From contig JANYKV010000089.1 in the NCBI GenBank assembly GCA_025358055.1, forward strand, positions 1 through 43,002: a DNA stretch of 43,002 bases, given 5' to 3'. Below the pieces are notes generated by a model that was not told where the DNA came from, ran no database searches, and saw only the letters and a list, made by a program, of their open reading frames with translations. This document shows positions 1 to 6,312 of the stretch, one piece after another. Made by a program: the position numbers and the translations under genes. The DNA comes from Gemmatimonadota bacterium (GTDB lineage Bacteria > Gemmatimonadota > Gemmatimonadetes > Gemmatimonadales > GWC2-71-9). Within the stretch, counting starts at the first letter, position 1; each line of letters begins with the position of its first letter.

Positions 1-301
1 GCACAGGTCTCGCGGCGCACCAAAAATCAGGTGCCGCACACGGGTCATGAATGGGAGGGGTGGGCTAGTCGGGCTACCGGGTGATGGAGTTTGTCGATCG
101 GAGTCTGGCGTATGTGCCTCTCAGCACAAGATTTTAGAGCCTAGAACATATTTTAGGCGCGGAATGTATAGCGCGTTGTTCCTGGGACGCAAATGTCGGG
201 ATCGGGCGTTGGGTGACTTTTACCCCGGCGGTGGTACTTTATTGGGGCAGTCGCTGGCCTTCGATGGTTCGAACGCAATCGCCTCAAATCCGAGGATGCC
301 G
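1..301. other. Non-coding left edge upstream of the PBP4 gene
   Basis: No convincing gene is visible. An open frame continues upstream of the PBP4 start, but its residues there do not look like protein. Near the edge, GCGGCGCACC and GGTGCCGC flank an A-rich loop (about 11-38); they could form a bulged hairpin, perhaps the end of an unseen gene. An AT-richer stretch at about 128-160 holds two ATTTTAG copies and could carry the promoter of the next gene. I found no clear -35/-10 pair. Confidence 0.4.
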
Positions 302-1855
302 ATGCTCGCTCGCCGCACCTTGTGGTCCGCCGCCCTCCTCGCCACCGCGGGGTCACCGCTCCAATCACAATCGCTCGCCAGCCGCATCGATGCGATTTTG
401 GCTCGCCCGGCTTTTCATCGAACTTCCTTCGGCGTCGAATTTCGCGATGTCGCGTCCGGGAGAGCGCTGTACCGACATAATGCGGAGCTGTTTTTCGTTC
501 CGGGCTCTACGACCAAGGTGCCGACGTCCGCCAGCGCCCTGCAGCTCCTCGGTGCGAATTATCGGTTTCATACCAAGGTGTATCGGACCGGCCCGATCAA
601 CGCAGACGGTACCCTGGACGGTGATTTGGTCCTCGTGGCCTCCGGCGACCCAAACCTCTCGGGCCGAATTCAGCCGGATGGGTCCCTCACCTTCCGCGAC
701 GAGGACCATTCCTACGGGTCGAGCCCGGGCGACCGGGTCGCGGGCGATCCGCTCGCGGTCCTGCGTGGCCTCGCCCGTCAGGTCGGCTCGCGCGGCATCA
801 AACGGGTCGGGGGCCGGATTCGAGTGGACATCAGCCTGTTCCCTGAGGGCGAGCGCGAATTGGGTACGGGGGTAGTGATCTCACCGATTGTCGTGAACGA
901 CAACTTGGTCGACGTAGTCGTCACCCCAAGCGCGCAAGGATCAGCCGTCAAGGTGGCGGCGTTGCCCGCAACCTCATATGTGACACTCGTGAATCACGCG
1001 ACGACCGACGCCGCTACCTCAAAGCCGTCGTTGCGGTGGGGTTCCGACGTCGCGAATAGCGACGGCAGTCGGACCATCACACTGGAAGGTTCGCTTCCGG
1101 AAGGGAAACCCGCGGCCATGATTACGTATCCCGCGGCCGAACCGAGCCGGTTCGCGGAGCTCGCCTTTGCCGACCTCCTCCACGAGGCGGGTGTGGTCGG
1201 AGCCGCGGCCTTGCGTGAGGACAAGCCTGATTGGAAGGCGCTGGCCGCCAGCTACGACACCGACCACATGGTGGCCGAACACGTGTCTCCGCCCATGACC
1301 GAGGCCGTGAAGGTGATTCTCAAAGTCAGTCAGAATCTCCACGCCAGCATGATGCCCTACGTGCTCGGCGCTCTCCTTGCAAAGAAGGGCACCGCGGAGG
1401 CGGGGTTTGATCTGATCCAAGGTTGGGAAAAGGCCGCCGGGTTGGATCTGTCTGGTCAGTCCCAGGGAGATGGGGCCGGCGGCATGGCTCACTTCGCGCC
1501 GGAATTCATGGTCCAGCTTCTCATCTACATGACGCATCAGAAGGAATTCCAGGCGTTCTATGATGCGCTGCCCGTGCTCGGGAAGGATGGGACCCTGGTC
1601 AGTATTCAAACCGCTTCGCCGGCGGCTGGGCACGTTCATGCCAAGACCGGGACCTTCGCTGAGGATGACAAGGTCGGTCACGGCCTCTTGGTGAATGGTA
1701 AAGGTCTCGCGGGGTACGTCGACACCAAAGATGGGCGGCGGCTGGCATTCACTGTGTATATCAACAACACGCATGTGGCCAGTAATGACGAAGTGAGTCA
1801 GCTCGTGGGGCAGGCGGCGGGTGAGATCGCCGCTGCAGCCTACGACGCGCGATGA
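302..1855 (+). CDS. dacB: D-alanyl-D-alanine carboxypeptidase/endopeptidase, PBP4 family (peptidase S13)
   Basis: Periplasmic low-molecular-weight penicillin-binding protein that trims or cleaves D-Ala peptide cross-links in peptidoglycan. All three active-site motifs are visible: SxxK as S69-T-T-K72, SxN as S343-Q-N345, and KTG at 448-450. The roughly 270-residue gap between the first two is typical of the S13 family, which has an inserted domain there. The start is chosen at 302 because GAGG at 292-295 is six bases upstream and the product (517 aa) then begins with a signal peptide (RR near the N-terminus, a hydrophobic core, cleavage near SLQSQS-like sequence). An in-frame ATG at 296 and the much longer upstream frame are less likely. 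The M24 peptidase gene follows 54 bases later. No oddities; family assignment is firm. Confidence 0.93.
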   Translation: MLARRTLWSAALLATAGSPLQSQSLASRIDAILARPAFHRTSFGVEFRDVASGRALYRHNAELFFVPGSTTKVPTSASALQLLGANYRFHTKVYRTGPINADGTLDGDLVLVASGDPNLSGRIQPDGSLTFRDEDHSYGSSPGDRVAGDPLAVLRGLARQVGSRGIKRVGGRIRVDISLFPEGERELGTGVVISPIVVNDNLVDVVVTPSAQGSAVKVAALPATSYVTLVNHATTDAATSKPSLRWGSDVANSDGSRTITLEGSLPEGKPAAMITYPAAEPSRFAELAFADLLHEAGVVGAAALREDKPDWKALAASYDTDHMVAEHVSPPMTEAVKVILKVSQNLHASMMPYVLGALLAKKGTAEAGFDLIQGWEKAAGLDLSGQSQGDGAGGMAHFAPEFMVQLLIYMTHQKEFQAFYDALPVLGKDGTLVSIQTASPAAGHVHAKTGTFAEDDKVGHGLLVNGKGLAGYVDTKDGRRLAFTVYINNTHVASNDEVSQLVGQAAGEIAAAAYDAR

Positions 1856-1909
1856 TGTGGATTCAGCGCCGGGTTTCTGCGGCACCAAATTTTAGGGGGT
1901 AATACCGAT

Positions 1910-3193
1910 ATGCATTCACGCCGCGAGTTTCTCGGACTGTCCTCGCTTGCGCTCGCCGGGGCCGCCTGCGCCCGGACCCAAACGGGTGAGGTGGCGCCGC
2001 AGGGTGTGCTGCCTCCCTCCATCGCGAACCTCACGTCCATGCACGACCGGATGCGGCCCATCACCTCGGAGGAGCGCCGGGCGCGCATCGAACGAGCCAA
2101 AGAACTCATGGCGAGCCAACGCCTCGATGCCTTCCTGATGGCCGGGGGCACTTCGCTCAAGTACTTCACCAACATGGATTGGGGCAATAGCGAGCGCATG
2201 CTTGCCGTGGTGATTCCGCGGATCGGCCGCCCGTTCGTCGTATGCCCCTCGTTCGAGCGGGACCGAGCGATGGAGCAGATCCAATCAGGCCCGCTAGCGA
2301 AAGACAGTGGTTTGCTGACCTGGGAGGAGGACGAGAGCCCCTACCGGCTCGTGGCCGACGGACTACGGACCCTCGGATTCGCCAACGCGAAACTCGGGAT
2401 CGAGGAGCGGGTCCCACACGTGTTCAGCGAGGGTGTGGCGAAAGCGCTGCCGTCCGCCGAGCTATCCAGCGCCATTCCGGTGACGGCCGGTTGTCGCGGA
2501 GTCAAGGACGCGCACGAAATCGAGCTAATGCGGCTCGCCTCCACCGTAACCCTCGCGGCATATGCCGCGGCCCACCGGGCGCTCAAGGATGGCCTAACTC
2601 AGAACGACTTCGGCGACCTGGTGGCCAAGGCCCACACCAAACTAGGGTTCCATGGTGGCGCCGGCGTCCAGGTTGGAGTGTACTCCGCGCTTCCCCACGG
2701 CTCCATCACACCCCAGGTGATTCGAGAGGGGAGCATCCTCCTCATCGATGGGGGGTGCAGCGTTGACGGCTATTCCTCGGATCTCAGCCGGACGTTCGTC
2801 TTAGGCAAACCCACGGAAAAGATGAAGCGCGTTTTTGAGATCGAGCATCGGGCCCAGACCGCCGCTGTAAAGACCGCTCGCCCCGGCCTCGAGTGTCAGG
2901 CGGTCGACGCGGCCGCGCGTAAAGTGATTGTCGATGCGGGCTACGGTCCCGATTACAAATATTTCACCCACCGGGTGGGTCATGGAATGGGGATGGACGG
3001 GCACGAATGGCCCTATCTGGTGCGGGGGAATACGACCCTGCTTCAGCGAGGCATGGTGTTCAGTGATGAGCCCGGGATCTACATCCGTGGTGAATTCGGT
3101 GTCCGACTCGAGGACGACATGGTGATCACCGAGAGTGGCGCCGAGCTGTTGACGCCACAGAGCCCCTCGCTCGAGGATCCCTTCGGGTCCTGA
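1910..3193 (+). CDS. Exported M24 family metallopeptidase (Xaa-Pro aminopeptidase-like)
   Basis: Predicted dinuclear-metal aminopeptidase of the creatinase/Xaa-Pro peptidase fold, releasing N-terminal residues, often ahead of proline. The N-terminus carries a twin-arginine signal (SRREFLGLSSLALAG) followed by AAC at residues 18-20, so it may be a Tat-exported lipoprotein. Residues about 50-190 are the creatinase N-terminal domain and 200-420 the catalytic domain. The five metal ligands are visible: D280, D291, H358 (in HRVGHGMG), E387 (SDEPGIY) and E401 (RLEDD). Length (427 aa) is usual. AGGGGG upstream of ATG 1910 supports the start. The exact substrate cannot be told from sequence. It lies downstream of the PBP4 gene in the same direction. 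Confidence 0.88.
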   Translation: MHSRREFLGLSSLALAGAACARTQTGEVAPQGVLPPSIANLTSMHDRMRPITSEERRARIERAKELMASQRLDAFLMAGGTSLKYFTNMDWGNSERMLAVVIPRIGRPFVVCPSFERDRAMEQIQSGPLAKDSGLLTWEEDESPYRLVADGLRTLGFANAKLGIEERVPHVFSEGVAKALPSAELSSAIPVTAGCRGVKDAHEIELMRLASTVTLAAYAAAHRALKDGLTQNDFGDLVAKAHTKLGFHGGAGVQVGVYSALPHGSITPQVIREGSILLIDGGCSVDGYSSDLSRTFVLGKPTEKMKRVFEIEHRAQTAAVKTARPGLECQAVDAAARKVIVDAGYGPDYKYFTHRVGHGMGMDGHEWPYLVRGNTTLLQRGMVFSDEPGIYIRGEFGVRLEDDMVITESGAELLTPQSPSLEDPFGS

Positions 3194-3238
3194 GGTTTTC
3201 GGACGCTTTGTAACCAACACGTCTCAACTGAGATCTGT

Positions 3239-3931
3239 ATGCCTCAAACTCCTCATGTCGAGAAACATTTCACCGCCTCCGAAACGATTCGTGACGTCGT
3301 TATTGGAATGTCGGACGGACTGACGGTTCCCTTCGCCCTTGCAGCGGGTCTGTCCGGCGTCGCGGTCACCGGAGTCGTGGTTACTGCGGGGCTGGCAGAG
3401 ATTGCGGCGGGGTCGATCGCGATGGGTCTCGGAGGCTTCCTCGCGGCCCGGAGCGATGCGGAGCACTACGGCAGCGAACGGCGTCGCGAAGCATATGAGG
3501 TCACGGCGCTCCCCGAGCGTGAGGTACAGGAGGTTGTGGACCTCCTGGTGGGATACGGCGTGCCGCTTCCCGAAAGCGAATCGGTCGCCCGGGCGCTCGA
3601 GAAGAACCCTGAAGCGTGGGTTCGATTCATGATGCGCTTCGAGCTTGGCCTCGAGGAGCCCGAGCCCCGGCGCGCCCTCCGAAGTGCCGCGACCATCGCC
3701 GGGTCTTACATAGTGGGCGGAATGATCCCGCTCGGTCCCTATTTCTTCGCGCCCTCGGCCCGCACCGCGCTGTTTTGGTCGAGTAGCGTCACGATGGTTG
3801 CCCTGTTCCTATTCGGCTTCGTCAAAGGTGGATTCACGGGCACGTCCAGGATCCGGAGCGCGCTGCAGACGCTGCTCGTAGGAGGCCTCGCGGCCGGTGT
3901 GGCCTTCGCGCTTGCCAAAGCACTGAGCTGA
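3239..3931 (+). CDS. VIT1/CCC1 transporter family membrane protein
   Basis: Integral membrane protein of 230 residues related to the vacuolar iron/manganese transporters VIT1/CCC1. It begins with a short cytosolic segment leading to the signature IRDVVIGMSDGLTVPFALAAG (about 18-38). A second hydrophobic helix with many G/A residues follows, then a charged acidic loop (about 78-145, rich in E and R) matching the cytosolic metal-binding region of the family. Three more hydrophobic segments complete a five-helix layout. Known members move Fe2+ or Mn2+ out of the cytosol; the ion here is unproven. The neighbours give no functional hint. ATG 3239 lies 46 bases after the M24 stop, with no strong ribosome-binding site. 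Confidence 0.85.
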   Translation: MPQTPHVEKHFTASETIRDVVIGMSDGLTVPFALAAGLSGVAVTGVVVTAGLAEIAAGSIAMGLGGFLAARSDAEHYGSERRREAYEVTALPEREVQEVVDLLVGYGVPLPESESVARALEKNPEAWVRFMMRFELGLEEPEPRRALRSAATIAGSYIVGGMIPLGPYFFAPSARTALFWSSSVTMVALFLFGFVKGGFTGTSRIRSALQTLLVGGLAAGVAFALAKALS

Positions 3932-3932
3932 T

Positions 3933-3946
3933 CCGGCTTCGGCCGG
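3933..3946 (+). terminator. Short UUCG hairpin after the VIT1 gene
   Basis: CCGGC-TTCG-GCCGG forms a perfect five-base-pair stem with a stable tetraloop two bases after the stop codon. No T-tract follows, so a classic intrinsic terminator is not shown; it may only protect the mRNA 3' end. Confidence 0.35.
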
Positions 3947-4022
3947 GCTGTCCTCCCTCAGCGACACCAATCTGCAAACTCTCCTCCCTGCGGGACAGCA
4001 TCTTCTATGGCCCGGTCGCAAC

Positions 4023-4039
4023 CCCTTGCGGCGCAAGGG
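4023..4039. other. Strong seven-base-pair hairpin in an intergenic region
   Basis: CCCTTGC and GCAAGGG flank a GGC loop. The element lies between the VIT1 gene and the plug-protein gene, 116 bases before the chosen start of the latter. It could be a terminator or part of a leader. There is no T-run to decide. Confidence 0.35.
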
Positions 4040-4154
4040 ACAGCCCATTCCCCTTGGTGGTATGAAACTTGACTTGGAGCCCGCGTACTAAGTGTTGCAT
4101 CGCAGGGAATGGGTCGGGTTGTCCAATGTGCTTACCGTCCGGGAGGGTAGGGGT

Positions 4155-4874
4155 TTGAACTGTTGTTCGCGGGCGGTCTTGGTCGGATGGTCGGTCGCTA
4201 CCCTGGCGACTTCTTCTCTCGCAGGGCAAACCGGGGTCCTTCGCGGTGTGGTGCGCGATGACAGTGAGCATCCGCTGGATGCGGTGGAGGTACTCATCTC
4301 GGGTTCCTCGAGTCGAGCGTTCACGGCCGCCGACGGGACGTTTCGCCTCGAAGGCGTGGAGGTTGGAAAGTGCTGGGTGATTGTCCGTCGCCTCGGCTAC
4401 GCCCCCGCGCGATTCGCCCTCACGCTCTCGGCCGGGAGCGAGCGACAGCTCGAGGTGACACTGGAGGCGCTTCCGGCTCGTCTACCCGACCAGGAAGTGC
4501 GCTCGAAAAGTGGCCTCGACGACTCGTGGCTCGTTGATTTTCAGTGGAGGTCCAGGGTTGCATGGGGCACCTTTCTCACCCGAGACGACTTGAGTCGATG
4601 GGATGGCGAACACCTGACCTCCGCGCTCTTTTCCCAGTTGCCGGCGAGGTCGGGACTCCGTTTGTCCGGGTTTCGTTCCGGCGGCTGCTATCCCGCGGTG
4701 TCGATCGATGGGCGCAACAGCGCCGGTCCATGGAACCTCGACGGGTTTCGGACCGAAGAGGTGGAGGCGGTGGAAGTTTACCGTCCTCGCGCGGCAAGTC
4801 TCCCCGTGGAGTTTCTCAACGATCGACGATCGCACGTATGCGGTCTCGTCGTAGTGTGGCTCAGACGATCTTGA
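4155..4874 (+). CDS. Secreted protein with carboxypeptidase-regulatory-like domain and an orphan TonB-plug-like domain
   Basis: A 239-residue exported protein. After a signal peptide ending near LAGQ, residues about 25-110 form a CarboxypepD_reg-like beta-sandwich (GVLRGVVRDD, DGTFRLEGV, RRLGYAPARF), as at the N-terminus of SusC-type receptors. The rest resembles the receptor plug (PAVSIDGRNS, TEEVEAVEVYR), yet there is no beta-barrel and the protein ends at CGLVVVWLRRS. Two cysteines in the plug part (SGGCYP and HVCGL) may form a disulfide. The start is a TTG at 4155: GGGAGG lies about eight bases upstream and it gives a clean signal peptide. A GTG at 4092 is the alternative. From memory, such plug-only proteins recur in Gemmatimonadota; their role is unknown. 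Confidence 0.7.
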   Translation: MNCCSRAVLVGWSVATLATSSLAGQTGVLRGVVRDDSEHPLDAVEVLISGSSSRAFTAADGTFRLEGVEVGKCWVIVRRLGYAPARFALTLSAGSERQLEVTLEALPARLPDQEVRSKSGLDDSWLVDFQWRSRVAWGTFLTRDDLSRWDGEHLTSALFSQLPARSGLRLSGFRSGGCYPAVSIDGRNSAGPWNLDGFRTEEVEAVEVYRPRAASLPVEFLNDRRSHVCGLVVVWLRRS

Positions 4875-4891
4875 GCCAGACCGCTCGCAGA

Positions 4892-5323
4892 CTAGTTACC
4901 CACGGAGTTCTGATTCAGGCTCTGGAGTAAAGCATAGAGGACGACACCACCACCAATGACCAGTGCGGCCAATGCAGATTTACCGAGATTGAAGTGCTTC
5001 GTTGCCACCGCCCGAATGCTCGACAAGGGATACTGTAACGGCTTGATCGCCGCCTCAGTGGGGAAACCCTTGAGCGAGTCACCGACTAAGGACGGCGTGT
5101 AGAACTCCACCTTCGTTCCGTCCTCTCGGATGACCTGAACCACCTCCGGCTTCTGCTCCCGGACAAATTGGGCTGGAGGAACCGGTTCGACCCTCCAGGC
5201 GCTGCATCCTCCCGCCACGAGCAATCCGATGACGCCGACGGTGCGCCGAGACGGGAGTCGTCGTTGGGGGAGCTTGGTTTGAGTGGCCTGGGTTGGGGTC
5301 GGAGTCTGGATCAGGCGCGTCAT
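4892..5323 (-). CDS. Small putative lipoprotein with C-terminal membrane segment
   Basis: Product of 143 residues, function not recognised. A basic N-terminus (QRRLPSRRT) precedes a hydrophobic stretch ending in VAGGC at 36-40, an imperfect lipobox with C40 as the possible lipidated residue. The middle (about 60-108) has a beta-rich pattern: EDGTKVEFYTP, GDSLKGF, PLSSIRAV. Residues 113-133 are hydrophobic and would span a membrane. GAGG lies six bases before ATG 5323. It sits 118 bases downstream of the phosphodiesterase gene on the same strand. Its 3' end is only 17 bases from the convergent plug-protein gene, with no room for a separate terminator. Confidence 0.6.
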   Translation of the reverse strand: MTRLIQTPTPTQATQTKLPQRRLPSRRTVGVIGLLVAGGCSAWRVEPVPPAQFVREQKPEVVQVIREDGTKVEFYTPSLVGDSLKGFPTEAAIKPLQYPLSSIRAVATKHFNLGKSALAALVIGGGVVLYALLQSLNQNSVGN

Positions 5324-5441
5324 GTTCGACCTCGGGGTATTGGGATGACTGTGGCGTCTTGACGCTGCCCGGATGACTGACGTTCGAGCACCGAACTCAT
5401 TCGAAAAAGGTTACTACCTCTATTGACAATCCGGTAGCCCG

Positions 5442-6230
5442 CTACGTTTTCCCCAACCAGCGTTCCAGCTCTTCTCGCATCCGTTTCGGGAAATTCGTAA
5501 TGATCCCTGAGACGCCCCGCTCCCACAGCCGGGCCGCCTGTCCCGGGTCGTTGACCGTCCAGAGATGTACCGGCCTGCCCTTTCGCTCTGCCAACCGAAT
5601 GAAAGCAGTCGTGGGAACCTCAATGCGGTGCCATCGTTCCGGGACGGCGTAGAAGCGGCATCGGCCGACCGGAATTGGGATCCCTGTCCTCGCGCGGAAA
5701 AAGAGCCGAACAATGTCGCGCCGCGCCGCGCCGGTCGCGATACCAGCTCTACGAAACGCGGCAAGGGCCTCATGGCGGAACGACGCAACGACGCAACGCG
5801 GCTCTGCGTGCAGGGCCCTAATGAGGTCGACGACCCTCTTCTGGGCATTTGGATCTTTGATCTCGATGAGGATGGGCGTCGTTGGGAATGTGGTGAGGAC
5901 TTCCAGAAGCGTGGGGATCCGAACGCCCAGTCCCCGGAAGGGGAACTTGTGGCCACCATCTGATGAGAACCAATACCCAGCATCCAGAAGTTGAACCTGG
6001 CTGAGTCGAAGATCGCTGACCAGGCCTGTGCTATCCGTAGTCCGATCCACCGAAGGGTCATGAAGTACGATCGGGGTACCGTCCGCGCTTTGGCGGACAT
6101 CCAGCTCGATCGCGTCGGCGCGCTCGGCCAGAGCGAGGCCAAAAGCGGGGACGGTGTTTTCCGGAGCGAGGCCACTTGCCCCGCGGTGCCCGATGATCGG
6201 TCGCGCAGCCGGATCGAGGAGAATGTTCAT
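5442..6230 (-). CDS. Glycerophosphodiester phosphodiesterase
   Basis: Hydrolyses glycerophosphodiesters to an alcohol and glycerol-3-phosphate (GDPD/UgpQ family, TIM barrel). Family motifs are clear: H15-R16-G-A at the start of the barrel, E24-N25-T, E42-x-D44, H57-D58 and the later LIEIKDPN strand. They supply the Mg/Ca ligands and the two catalytic histidines. Length (262 aa) is that of compact cytosolic GDPDs. There is no signal peptide, so it probably acts inside the cell on glycerophosphodiesters released by phospholipid turnover. GAGGA directly abuts the ATG, closer than ideal, but no better start is visible. It is divergent from the histidine kinase gene, with 82 bases between the starts. 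Confidence 0.92.
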   Translation of the reverse strand: MNILLDPAARPIIGHRGASGLAPENTVPAFGLALAERADAIELDVRQSADGTPIVLHDPSVDRTTDSTGLVSDLRLSQVQLLDAGYWFSSDGGHKFPFRGLGVRIPTLLEVLTTFPTTPILIEIKDPNAQKRVVDLIRALHAEPRCVVASFRHEALAAFRRAGIATGAARRDIVRLFFRARTGIPIPVGRCRFYAVPERWHRIEVPTTAFIRLAERKGRPVHLWTVNDPGQAARLWERGVSGIITNFPKRMREELERWLGKT

Positions 6231-6268
6231 TCCTCAAGTAACCCTATGATCTGTCGATACTTTGCGAT

Positions 6269-6283
6269 GTGCGGCACTCGCAC
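6269..6283. promoter_or_regulatory. Inverted repeat between divergent genes
   Basis: GTGCG-GCACT-CGCAC is a perfect five-base inverted repeat in the 82-base gap between the phosphodiesterase and histidine kinase genes. Its position suits an operator serving both promoters. The match is short and could be chance. Confidence 0.25.
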
Positions 6284-6312
6284 CAATGAACGTGGGTTGA
6301 GGTATTCCGTCA

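Noticed and set aside
153..368. Minus-strand open frame over the PBP4 upstream region
   Set aside because: Arg/Thr-rich residues with no family signal; it is a shadow of GC-rich sequence opposite the plus-strand gene.
4069..4091. TTGACT and TACTAA upstream of the plug-protein gene
   Set aside because: Only 11 bases apart, too close for a sigma-70 promoter.
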